Shown piece by piece: positions 49,143 to 57,232 of a stretch of 64,000 nt of DNA. Made by a program: the position numbers and the translations under genes. Origin of the DNA: Rhizocola hellebori (GTDB lineage: Bacteria > Actinomycetota > Actinomycetes > Mycobacteriales > Micromonosporaceae); contig NZ_BONY01000002.1 of the NCBI RefSeq assembly GCF_016862955.1, forward strand, positions 124,001-188,000, written 5' to 3'. How positions within the stretch are numbered: position 1 is the stretch's first letter; each line of letters begins with the position of its first letter. The notes beneath the pieces are model-generated. The model did not search any database. It was given only the letters and a program-made list of their open reading frames with translations, and was not told the origin of the DNA.

Positions 49143-49355
49143 TCAGCCCCCGCGGCGGCGATCTTCGGCCGAGATCGCCCCCGGCACCGGGGCCGGGCTG
49201 GGTTTCAGCGAGGTCGCCGGCAGCATGAACCAATGCCGGTGCACGCAAACGGTTCTCACGAAAGGCTCGCCGCCTTGCGTTGACGGGAGCACGAACCTGT
49301 TCAGGACCTCGGCCGGCGCGATGCAGGTGGGATCGGGGCACTCGGTAAATTCCAT
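49143..49355 (-). CDS. Small conserved Cys-rich protein
   Basis: A 70-residue protein with CPDPTC near the start, then LNRFVLPSTQGG and RTVCVHRHWFMLP. Three cysteines and two histidines suggest a small zinc-ribbon-like fold. Similar short proteins of unknown function are common in actinomycetes. ATG at 49355 follows AGGAGG with good spacing. Confidence 0.7.
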   Translation of the reverse strand: MEFTECPDPTCIAPAEVLNRFVLPSTQGGEPFVRTVCVHRHWFMLPATSLKPSPAPVPGAISAEDRRRGG

Positions 49356-49430
49356 GGTGGGCCTCCTGGTAAGGGAACTCGCATCCCATTAGGCGGCCCT
49401 GGCCCGAAGCCGTCTGTGGCTTACTACGCA

Positions 49431-49440
49431 TAGCGTTCGC
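49431..49440. promoter_or_regulatory. TAGCGTTCGC element, upstream copy
   Basis: Ten-base element repeated exactly at 49511-49520, inside the large palindrome 80 bp downstream. Together they look like two binding sites of one regulator in the region between the divergent small protein and aminotransferase genes. Confidence 0.45.
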
Positions 49441-49503
49441 ACTGTCCCGAACCCGACGCCCGCAGTCCATTGTGGACTGTTGACGCCCACCCCGGAGTGG
49501 GAT

Positions 49504-49529
49504 CTCACCTTAGCGTTCGCTAAGGTGAG
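49504..49529. promoter_or_regulatory. 26-bp palindromic operator before the aminotransferase
   Basis: CTCACCTTAGCG, TT, CGCTAAGGTGAG: perfect 12-bp arms. The shape and size suit a TetR-type repressor (TTAGCG/CGCTAA half-sites). A TTGACG -35-like box at 49480-49485 places this palindrome over the -10/start region of the aminotransferase promoter. A terminator is less likely, because the upstream gene runs the other way. Confidence 0.6.
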
Positions 49530-49635
49530 GGTGGCTCCTCGATCAGGCAGCCCACTTTTCGCCCGGACGGGCAGCCCGAACGGCTGTGCCCCAGCTCCGC
49601 GGTCCTTGTCTGACGCTGCTCGGGGGTTCTCTCAG

Positions 49636-50823
49636 ATGTCCGCACCTATGGTCTTCGCCCAACGTTTGCGCGGGGTGGCCAGTTCACCCGTCCGCGACCT
49701 GCTTGCCCTGATCAGCCGGCCCGAGGTCATCTCGTTCGCGGGTGGGCTGCCGGCGCCGGAGCTGTTCGACCTGGACGGCCTGCGGGCGGCCTTCGACCGG
49801 GTGCTCTCCGCCCCGGACGGACGCCGGCACCTGCAGTACGCCCCTACCGAGGGCAACGTCGATCTGCGGGAGCTGGTCGCCGGACGGATGACCGTGCGCG
49901 GTCTTCCCACGGCCGCCGAGGATCTGCTGATCACCACCGGATCGCAGCAGGCGCTCACCCTGATCGCCACCGCGCTGCTCGACCCCGGCGTCGTCGTCGC
50001 CGTCGAGGAGCCGACGTATCTGGCTGCGCTGCAATGCTTTCAGCTCGCCGGTGCGCGGATCGTCACGGTGCCCTCCGACGACGACGGCATCGACCCGGCA
50101 GCGCTGGAAGCCGTGCTGCGCACCGAATGGCCCCGGATGCTCTACCTGGTGCCGACCTTCGCCAATCCGACCGGCCGTACGCTCACCCCGGCCCGGCGCG
50201 CCGAGGTGGCCGATCTGGCCGCCGCCCACGGCACCTGGGTCGTCGAAGACGACCCGTACGGCGAGCTGCGTTACCGCGGCGAGCCGGTGCCCGCCCTGGC
50301 CGCACAGCCCGCCGCTGCGGATCGGGTGCTGCACCTTGGCAGCTTCTCCAAAATCGCCGCACCCGGGCTGCGGCTGGGCTGGGTGCGCTCGCCGGCTTCG
50401 CTACGGCCCGTGCTGACCGTCGCCAAACAGGCCGCCGACCTGCACACCTCCACCATCGACCAGGCCGCCGCGGCCGAATACCTGGCCACCACCGACTTGG
50501 ACGCGCACGTGAGCGGCCTGCGCGATGCCTACCGCGCCCGCCGCGACGCGATGATCGCGGCCATGCCGCACACCGCGCCGCCTGGCAGCCGCTGGACAGA
50601 CCCGGACGGCGGCATGTTCACCTGGCTGCGGCTGCCGGCCGGCTCCGACAGCGCCGCCCTGCTGCCGAAAGCGTTGCAGCGCAACGTGGCCTTCGTGCCG
50701 GGTGCCCCCTTCTACGCCACCCAGCCGGACCCAGCCACGCTGCGCCTGTCCTTCACCACCCACACCGCCGAGGAGATCACCGAGGGCATGCGCCGCCTGG
50801 CCGAAGCGTTCGCCGCGGCCTGA
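49636..50823 (+). CDS. PLP-dependent aminotransferase (2-aminoadipate/MocR-type fold I)
   Basis: A 395-residue class I/II aminotransferase: PEVISFAGGLPAPELFD at the start, TTGSQQAL, PTFANPTGRTLTP, VVEDDPYGELRY, and the PLP lysine in LGSFSKIAAPGLRLGW. Closest in pattern to LysN/alpha-aminoadipate aminotransferases and to the C-terminal half of MocR proteins, but no GntR domain is attached. Probably acts on an aromatic, branched or aminoadipate amino acid. ATG at 49636 is preferred since the upstream frame crosses the operator palindrome. Confidence 0.85.
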   Translation: MSAPMVFAQRLRGVASSPVRDLLALISRPEVISFAGGLPAPELFDLDGLRAAFDRVLSAPDGRRHLQYAPTEGNVDLRELVAGRMTVRGLPTAAEDLLITTGSQQALTLIATALLDPGVVVAVEEPTYLAALQCFQLAGARIVTVPSDDDGIDPAALEAVLRTEWPRMLYLVPTFANPTGRTLTPARRAEVADLAAAHGTWVVEDDPYGELRYRGEPVPALAAQPAAADRVLHLGSFSKIAAPGLRLGWVRSPASLRPVLTVAKQAADLHTSTIDQAAAAEYLATTDLDAHVSGLRDAYRARRDAMIAAMPHTAPPGSRWTDPDGGMFTWLRLPAGSDSAALLPKALQRNVAFVPGAPFYATQPDPATLRLSFTTHTAEEITEGMRRLAEAFAAA

Positions 50824-50826
50824 CGG

Positions 50827-52890
50827 CTAGCTGTTACTTGCTCCGGCAATCAGGTCCACGCCCTGCCAGCTGGTGCCGATCAGCTCGCTGGTGCCGGTGA
50901 TCCAGCCACCGGACCCATTGCCGCGAATGAGGTACATGTTCTTGTTGCTGGTACGGCGATACACCAGGTCCGCCTTGCCGTCGCCGGAGAAGTCGTCCGG
51001 GGTGAGGACCATGTCCATGTCGTAGAAGAGCGTGCCGATCTGCTCACTGGCGCCGGTGATCCAGCCACCGGCACCGTTGCCGCGGATCATGTAGAGGTTC
51101 TGGTTGCTGGTCCGGCGATATAGCACGTCCGGCTTGCCGTCACCGGAGAAGTCCGACGACGCGATGATCATATCCATGTCGTACCAGCCGGTGCCGATCT
51201 GCTCGCTGGCGCCGGTGATCCAGCCACCGGTTCCGTTGCCCCGCACCATGTACAGGTTCTTGTCGCTGATCCGCCGGTACAGCACGTCCGGCTTACCGTC
51301 GCCGGAGAAGTCGCCCGCGGAGGTAAGCATCTCGACGTCCTGCCAGCCCGAACCGATCTGCTGCTGCTGGTTGGTCCAGCCCCCACTGCCATTGCCCGTG
51401 ATCATGTACAAACCCATGTTGCTGGGCTTGCGGAAGACCAGATCGTTGAGGCCGTCGCCGGAGAAGTCACCGGGCGCGATGAGCAGCTGGGTGTCCTGCC
51501 AGCCATTGCCGATCTGAGTGTTCACATATCCCAGCCCCCCGTTGCCATTTCCCTTGTTCAGGTACAGGTTTTGGGTGCTGGCCAGACGGAAGGTGAGATC
51601 GCCCAGCCCGTCGCCGCTCAGGTCGGTCCGGTTGGATGGGCACAGGTTCTTGCAGATGCTCGCGCCGTAGAAGTCGAGCGTGTCGATCACATCGGCGTAG
51701 TAGATGCGCGACGAGCACTCCCGGGGCAACACCTGGCCTGCGCAGGCGACCGCGTAGTCCCTATCTCCGCCCTGAAAGATGCCCTTGGCGATGACGGTGC
51801 CGTTGTCCGGATTGGGCAGCTCGAACACCGGCCCACCGCTGTCCCCCTCGCCGCCGCCGGTGAGACCGTTCACCTGGTCCGCCCGCACCAGCGGAAAATA
51901 AGGTCCATTGGAGGCAAGGATCTGCGTCACTCGCAGTCCGCACAGCACGCCGGAAACCGCCCCGGAGGTGCACAGCCAGTTGCCTTCAACGCTCGGCGTA
52001 GCCCCACTGACGATCTTGTACTGGGTGCTCAGGTAGGGACCGTCCCACATCCCGCCTTTGCTCCCGCCGTTGGCGTGTATCAGCCCTACATCGCGCGCGA
52101 CAGATCGCTGTTCGAGGGTGCCGACGTACATGGTGGGGTTCGCGGTCCCGAAGGCGATCTCCTTGACTACCTGTTCGCCATCGTTGAGGGCACAGTGGGC
52201 CGCGGAGAGCAGCTTCTCCCGGCCACCCTGTTTGACGGCGAAACCCGTGGTGCACTTGGCTGTCCTCCCCCCGGCCGACCACTTGGCCTTGTCGTCCTGC
52301 CGGCTGAACGGGAGGTGAGAGGCAGCCCGATCCGGTCCAAACGAGACCGCGACGCCAAGCTTGCGCACGGTGTCCTGAGCCGCGACCGTGCTGGCCGCGC
52401 CCTTGCGCCGGGTGACCGACACCCCGCTCGCATCGGACTGTGGCGCGGCCTCAACGATTTCGGGGTGCTTGCTGAGCGCAAGCACCGCAGCGGCCAGCTC
52501 CTGCCTGGTGTACTTGGCGGGCAGGAGCTTCACCGGCACCCGTTGCCGGACCGTCTCGACGGCCGCCAGCACTTGGGACGGGACCTCTCCCTTCCAGTAG
52601 ATCACCAGCTGCCTGGACTCGGGTGCGGCGATGGCGTTGCCGAACCCGGAGAACGGGGCGGACTGCCCCGCGGCGACGATTTCGGCCAGGCCCTGATTCA
52701 TCACGCCTTGGTAGGTGAACAGGTCACCCCAGCTGGCGAATCCGCCCGGCACCCGGTCGCGGATGGACTGTTCCTTACCGGAGGGCACGGCTGCCACGGC
52801 GGGTGCCGCGAATCCGTGTGATGCGACCAGAAGCGTGGAAATCGCCACAGCTCCTATGAATAGTTTGCGGGCATTCCTGTTGCGTGACAT
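50827..52890 (-). CDS. Secreted trypsin-like serine protease with FG-GAP/VCBS repeats
   Basis: A 687-residue exported protein: signal peptide (about 1-34), a propeptide-like region (35-200), an S1/alpha-lytic-type protease (about 200-420) with triad His232 (SAAHC), Asp267 (RDVGLIH) and Ser351 (GEGDSGGP), and a C-terminal beta-propeller of FG-GAP repeats with Ca-loop DFSGDGKPD. The propeptide-like segment suggests autoprocessing. ATG at 52890 gives a normal signal peptide; an in-frame ATG at 52902 is possible. Substrate unknown. Confidence 0.88.
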   Translation of the reverse strand: MSRNRNARKLFIGAVAISTLLVASHGFAAPAVAAVPSGKEQSIRDRVPGGFASWGDLFTYQGVMNQGLAEIVAAGQSAPFSGFGNAIAAPESRQLVIYWKGEVPSQVLAAVETVRQRVPVKLLPAKYTRQELAAAVLALSKHPEIVEAAPQSDASGVSVTRRKGAASTVAAQDTVRKLGVAVSFGPDRAASHLPFSRQDDKAKWSAGGRTAKCTTGFAVKQGGREKLLSAAHCALNDGEQVVKEIAFGTANPTMYVGTLEQRSVARDVGLIHANGGSKGGMWDGPYLSTQYKIVSGATPSVEGNWLCTSGAVSGVLCGLRVTQILASNGPYFPLVRADQVNGLTGGGEGDSGGPVFELPNPDNGTVIAKGIFQGGDRDYAVACAGQVLPRECSSRIYYADVIDTLDFYGASICKNLCPSNRTDLSGDGLGDLTFRLASTQNLYLNKGNGNGGLGYVNTQIGNGWQDTQLLIAPGDFSGDGLNDLVFRKPSNMGLYMITGNGSGGWTNQQQQIGSGWQDVEMLTSAGDFSGDGKPDVLYRRISDKNLYMVRGNGTGGWITGASEQIGTGWYDMDMIIASSDFSGDGKPDVLYRRTSNQNLYMIRGNGAGGWITGASEQIGTLFYDMDMVLTPDDFSGDGKADLVYRRTSNKNMYLIRGNGSGGWITGTSELIGTSWQGVDLIAGASNS
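50870..51630 (-). repeat. Tandem FG-GAP coding repeats of the secreted protease
   Basis: About five in-frame repeats of roughly 150 bases encode DFSGDGKPDVLYRR-type calcium-loop segments followed by NLYMVRGNG. The central three copies are highly alike at DNA level, pointing to recent internal duplication. Confidence 0.75.
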
Positions 52891-53080
52891 AGCCCGCACC
52901 ATACGTTTCCGCAACGGCCGCCGCTGCCCCCCGGACGGGGCGATGCTTCCATCCACATTGGATGGTGCGAACGCTAGCCACCATGTGCAGCCCCCTTGAT
53001 CGCGTGAGAACCTGCGATCGAGCCTGCGCCCGCGCGGCGAACGGCACAGACTTTCCGGACGATCCCGGATGTGCGGGCAA

Positions 53081-55690
53081 CTAGGCGAGCTCGACGAGAC
53101 GGCGGTCGATGCGGGCCAGCTGGACACCGATCTGGTCGATCTCGGGTTGGCTGCCCAGCTCGGTGTGCAGGGCCAAGGCCCGCCGGTAGTGGTCTCGCGC
53201 GGGAATGAGGGCGCCCAGGGTGTGGTGGCTGCGACCCAGGCCGGTGTGGGCGCGTGCCTGCTGGTCACGGTCGCCGATGTCGGCGCTGATCGCGTAGGCC
53301 TCGGCGTGGTGGCGAACCGCCTCGACGGCAGAGCCCGCGGCGTGGGCCGCCTCGCCCAGACCGTTGAGCGCGCACGCCTCCCCCTGCGGGTCGTTCATCT
53401 CCCGCACGATGGCCAGTGCCTGCCGGTAGTGCTCGGTGGCCTCAGCGGGCCGGCCGAGGCCGACGTGGAAGAGCCCAAGGCTGTCAAGCGTTGCCGCTTC
53501 ACCGTTCTGGTCCCCCAGTTGCCGGTAAAGGGTCAGCGCCTGCCGGAGGTGGTCGGCGGCCGGCTGGTTGCGGCCGAGCTTGCTCTCGGCGTGGCCGAGC
53601 ACGTTGAGCGCGGCGGCCTCGCCGATGCGGTCGCCGACCTGCCTGCACAGGGCGAGCGCCTGCTCGAGCAGCTCGACGGCTTCCAGGTGCTGACCCAGCC
53701 GCACCTTGATGACGCAGATGTTGGCCAGCGTGGAGGCTTGCGCGACCAGGTCGCCGATCTGCTGGTTGAGGGGCAGGGCGAGTCCGTAATAGTCAAGCGC
53801 CGGCAGGTAACGCCCGAGCCGTTCGCTGAGCACGCCCAGGTTGGCCAGCGCGCGGGCCTGGCCGGCCGGGTGATCAGCCCGCCGGAACAGGGGCAGCGCC
53901 TGCTCGAAATGCCTGGCCGACAGCTCATAACGGCCGGTCCACATGAAGACGACGCCAAGATTGGTCAGCGCCTGTGCATGGGTGGCCGGGTCGCCGAGCT
54001 GCGCGGCGGCGTGCACCGCGTGGCTGTGTACGGCGTGGGCGTCGGTATGGTACCCACCGTTGAGGTAGCGGAAGAGACATTCGGCCAGCCGCGTGGTGTG
54101 GGTGGGCCAGCCCTGCGCGGCGGTGTACGCGGCGACGGCGACCAGGCTGGCGCGTTCCACGTCCAGCCACCGGCGGGCGGATTCGGGGTCGGCCACGACC
54201 GGAGCCGGATCTGCCGCCACTGCAACAGAAGGCCGGCGGTGCGCCTCGGCCGGATACATGCCGTCCATCGCGGCCGCGGTGGTGGCCAGGTAGTAGTCGA
54301 ACAGCCGAGTCAGCGCGGCTCGGCGCTCAGAAAGGGAGTCTTCGTCGGCCCCTCGCGTGACGGCATAGCTGCGGACCAGGTCGTGCAACAGGTACCGGCC
54401 AGGTGTGCTTCTTTGCAGCAGATGGTTGCGGCACAACGCTTGCAGCCCGGCTTGGGCGGATCGAAGGTCCACACCCGACAGTGCGGCGGCCGCGTAGGCG
54501 TCCAGGTCCTGACCCGGGTGCGAGGCCGCCAGCCGGAGCAGCCGTTGCTGAGTGGCCCCAAGGTGTTGGTAGGAAAGGTCGAGGGCCAGCTCGACGGCGG
54601 AGTCAAGACGCCGGGCGGCATGGCGCTCGTCGAGCCGATCCGCGTGGTCGGTCAGGGTCCAGCCGGTGGTGGTGCGGATGTGCGCCGCCACCAGCCCCAG
54701 CGCCAGCGGCAGGCCACCGCAGCGGTGGGCTATCCGGGCCGGCGCGGTGGGGTCGGTGCCGATGCCGACCTCGGGCGCGGCCGCCTTCAGGAACTCCAGC
54801 GCCTCATCGGGGGTGAACACGTCCACCGCCACGTGGGTGGCGCGGGGCAGACCCGTAAGACTGCGGCGGCTGGTGACCAGCACCGGGCAGCCCGCCGTCT
54901 CGGGCAGCAGCGGCCGCACCTGGTCGGAGTCGGCGGCATTGTCCAGCACTATCAGGGTCCGGCTGCCCGCGAGCGTCTCCCGGTACAAGGTCTCTCGGGC
55001 CTTCAGCGCGTGGGGGATCTGCTGGCCGGGCACGCCCAGCAGGCGCAGGAAACCGTCGAGGACGGCGGCCGGATCGGCCGGCGGCTGAGCCGGGTCGGGA
55101 TGGAATCCGCGTAGGTTGACAAACAGCACCCGATCGCAGTGATGCTCCTGGGTGATCAGATGTCCGGCGTGGATGGCCAGTTGGGTCTTGCCCACCCCCG
55201 CCATCCCCTCGATTGCCGAGATGACAACGGTGCCACCGTCGGAGAAGCCGTGCCGCAGCGCACGCCTTAGCCTGTCCAGCTCGGCGTGGCGGCCGGTGAA
55301 CTCGGCCAGCCCCCGCGGAAGGCAGTCCTGGACCCGAACCTGTGCCGCCGCAGCGACTTCCCCGCCGATCACCCGCAGCGCCTGCTGCCACTGCGTCACG
55401 TAGCCCGTCTCCGGATGCAGCGCCTGCACGACCGCGAGCACCAGCTCGGTGTTGACCCGCCGCCGGCCGGCTTTGAAACAGTCCGCGACCGTGGTCCGCC
55501 GGGCCAGCTCACCCTCCGGCCGGCCCGCCTTTCGCCAGGCGTCGTTGATCCGGTCTTTTATCATCTCGTACGAAGGGTCGCCGGCCCAGGTCTTCAACAA
55601 CCTCAACACCTCGACCAGCTCGTCGAGCGTGCTCGCGGGGCCCGGATCCGGCACCGCCACGAAAGCGCGGCCCGATCGCCATACTGCCAT
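53081..55690 (-). CDS. STAND ATPase with NB-ARC and TPR domains
   Basis: An 869-residue protein. Residues 1-115 are a helical domain with HTH-like MIKDRINDAWRKAG and RTTVADCFKAGRRR. NB-ARC follows with Walker A EGMAGVGKTQ and Walker B TLIVLDNA, GLPLAL, and a C-terminal TPR array from about 580 (ALTNLGVVFMWTGRY, ANLGVLSERLGRY). Same class as the STAND gene at 45012 but with a different N-terminus. It is divergent from the small P-loop kinase across about 40 bases and may be a signal-responsive regulator. Confidence 0.85.
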   Translation of the reverse strand: MAVWRSGRAFVAVPDPGPASTLDELVEVLRLLKTWAGDPSYEMIKDRINDAWRKAGRPEGELARRTTVADCFKAGRRRVNTELVLAVVQALHPETGYVTQWQQALRVIGGEVAAAAQVRVQDCLPRGLAEFTGRHAELDRLRRALRHGFSDGGTVVISAIEGMAGVGKTQLAIHAGHLITQEHHCDRVLFVNLRGFHPDPAQPPADPAAVLDGFLRLLGVPGQQIPHALKARETLYRETLAGSRTLIVLDNAADSDQVRPLLPETAGCPVLVTSRRSLTGLPRATHVAVDVFTPDEALEFLKAAAPEVGIGTDPTAPARIAHRCGGLPLALGLVAAHIRTTTGWTLTDHADRLDERHAARRLDSAVELALDLSYQHLGATQQRLLRLAASHPGQDLDAYAAAALSGVDLRSAQAGLQALCRNHLLQRSTPGRYLLHDLVRSYAVTRGADEDSLSERRAALTRLFDYYLATTAAAMDGMYPAEAHRRPSVAVAADPAPVVADPESARRWLDVERASLVAVAAYTAAQGWPTHTTRLAECLFRYLNGGYHTDAHAVHSHAVHAAAQLGDPATHAQALTNLGVVFMWTGRYELSARHFEQALPLFRRADHPAGQARALANLGVLSERLGRYLPALDYYGLALPLNQQIGDLVAQASTLANICVIKVRLGQHLEAVELLEQALALCRQVGDRIGEAAALNVLGHAESKLGRNQPAADHLRQALTLYRQLGDQNGEAATLDSLGLFHVGLGRPAEATEHYRQALAIVREMNDPQGEACALNGLGEAAHAAGSAVEAVRHHAEAYAISADIGDRDQQARAHTGLGRSHHTLGALIPARDHYRRALALHTELGSQPEIDQIGVQLARIDRRLVELA

Positions 55691-55731
55691 AGCTCAATCA
55701 CCTAACCACACGATATCGCGCAGGAGGCCGC

Positions 55732-56274
55732 ATGTATCAAGCCTTGCTGCTGATCGGCGTCGGCGGAGTTGGAAAGTCAACAGTGGCTGACGCGATCGGC
55801 CGTGTCCTGACCGCCGCGGGCACCGCCGTCGCGGTGGTCGACACCGACGCGCTGGCTCAATTCGGGCCGCCACCGACCAACGCCGGGGTTCCGGTGACCG
55901 GCTTTTACGACGGTCTCAAATGCATCAACCTGGCCGCGCTGTGGGCCAACTACAAGGCCATCGGCGCCCGTCACATCGTGGTCTCGGCGGGCATCGACAC
56001 CGCGGCTTGGCGATCGCGGTTTGCGGCCAGCCTGGCCGGATGCACCGTCCAAGTGGTCCGGCTGGTAGCCGCGCCCGACACCGTTCGCGCACGCCTGCGC
56101 GGCCGCGATGGCGGATTGAAACTCGAACGGCACCTGACCGCGCTGACCGAGCACGAAGCCATCCTCGATGCCGCCCGCATCGAAGACTTCGCCGTAGTCA
56201 ATGAACGCCCGCCCGATGTTGTGGCCACAGAGATAGTCACCCGCGCCGGCTGGATCGGCTCACTGAGCGCCTGA
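55732..56274 (+). CDS. Small P-loop kinase-like protein
   Basis: A 180-residue P-loop protein: Walker A IGVGGVGKST, DTDALAQFG as the second strand, HIVVSAGID, then a lid-like VRARLRGRD. The layout recalls adenylylsulfate/gluconate-type small-molecule kinases or antibiotic phosphotransferases. Substrate unknown. Divergent from the NB-ARC gene; GCAGGAGG precedes the ATG. Confidence 0.72.
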   Translation: MYQALLLIGVGGVGKSTVADAIGRVLTAAGTAVAVVDTDALAQFGPPPTNAGVPVTGFYDGLKCINLAALWANYKAIGARHIVVSAGIDTAAWRSRFAASLAGCTVQVVRLVAAPDTVRARLRGRDGGLKLERHLTALTEHEAILDAARIEDFAVVNERPPDVVATEIVTRAGWIGSLSA

Positions 56275-56361
56275 TGGGACCGACCTAGTCGAGCATTTAC
56301 GACAGTGAATTTATGGCGGACACTGTCCATTGTCGACATTCACCCCCGTCATGGAGGACAC

Positions 56362-57162
56362 ATGCGTCCTTACCTGGCCAGGCTGTCCGTGGCCTTCGTC
56401 GCCACTTGTGGCCTCGTCCTCGGCCTGTCCGGCCCAGCCAACGCGGCAGCCGCCGTCAACTACGTCGCACTCGGAGATTCTTACTCCTCCGGTGTGGGCG
56501 CGGGCAACTACATCGCCTCGAGCGGCTCCTGCAAGCGAAGCCCCAATGCCTATCCGGCGCTGTGGGCTTCGGCCAATGCCCCTACTACCTTCACCTCGGT
56601 CGCCTGCTCCGGCGCGACCACGGCCACGGTGATCAATTCGCAGCTGTCCGCGCTCTCGGCGACCACCACGTTGGTCAGCATCAGTGTGGGCGGCAACGAC
56701 GCCGGCTTCTCCAACGTCATGAGCACCTGTGCGCTTCAGGGCGAACAGGCCTGCCTCAGCGCGGTCCAAGCCGGGATCACCTTCGCGCAGAACAGCCTGC
56801 CGGGCCTGCTCAACAACACGTATTCGGCCATCCGCGCCCGCGCCCCCTCCGCGCGCGTGGTGGTTCTCAGCTACCCGGTCTTCTACCAGCTCGGGACGTT
56901 CTGCATCGGCCTGAGTGAGACTTCCAGATCGAGAATCAACGATGGTATCAACATCGTGGACAACGTCATTCGCGACGCGGCGGGCCGCTATGGCTTCGTG
57001 TTCGCCGACGTTCGATCGATCTTCGTCGGGCATCAGTTGTGCAGCGGTGGGACCAAGTGGCTGCACGCCGTGAACTTCCTCGACATCAGCGTCTCCTACC
57101 ACCCCACCGCAGCCGGACAGTCGGGCGGTTTTCTGCCCACCTTCCGCAACGCGGCAGGCTGA
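56362..57162 (+). CDS. Secreted SGNH/GDSL esterase or lipase
   Basis: A 266-residue exported hydrolase: signal peptide (about 1-29, ANAA), block I ALGDSYSSG with the nucleophile serine, ISVGGND (oxyanion Asn), and SYHPTAAGQ with the catalytic Asp-x-x-His-like end. Three cysteine pairs suit the Streptomyces esterase group. Acts on esters of lipid or glycan. ATG at 56362 follows GGAGGACAC. Confidence 0.9.
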   Translation: MRPYLARLSVAFVATCGLVLGLSGPANAAAAVNYVALGDSYSSGVGAGNYIASSGSCKRSPNAYPALWASANAPTTFTSVACSGATTATVINSQLSALSATTTLVSISVGGNDAGFSNVMSTCALQGEQACLSAVQAGITFAQNSLPGLLNNTYSAIRARAPSARVVVLSYPVFYQLGTFCIGLSETSRSRINDGINIVDNVIRDAAGRYGFVFADVRSIFVGHQLCSGGTKWLHAVNFLDISVSYHPTAAGQSGGFLPTFRNAAG

Positions 57163-57184
57163 GCCCCAGCCAATCCCCGAATAG

Positions 57185-57218
57185 TGCGGATCGCGGCAAG
57201 AGTGTGCCGCGATCCGCA
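57185..57218. terminator. Bidirectional terminator between convergent genes
   Basis: Perfect 14-bp stem TGCGGATCGCGGCA / TGCCGCGATCCGCA with a 6-base loop, followed by TTGTTTG. It separates the GDSL esterase from the convergent membrane-protein gene. Confidence 0.88.
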
Positions 57219-57232
57219 TTGTTTGTGTCGCG

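Noticed and set aside
49504-49529. Rho-independent terminator
   Set aside because: No gene ends just upstream on the plus strand and the minus-strand gene starts on the other side, so an operator is the better reading.
50870-51630. CRISPR-like array
   Set aside because: The repeats are about 150 bases, contiguous and in frame with the protease; they are protein repeats without spacers.
53069-55114. 681-codon plus-strand frame opposite the STAND ATPase
   Set aside because: Shadow of the TPR/NB-ARC coding frame.
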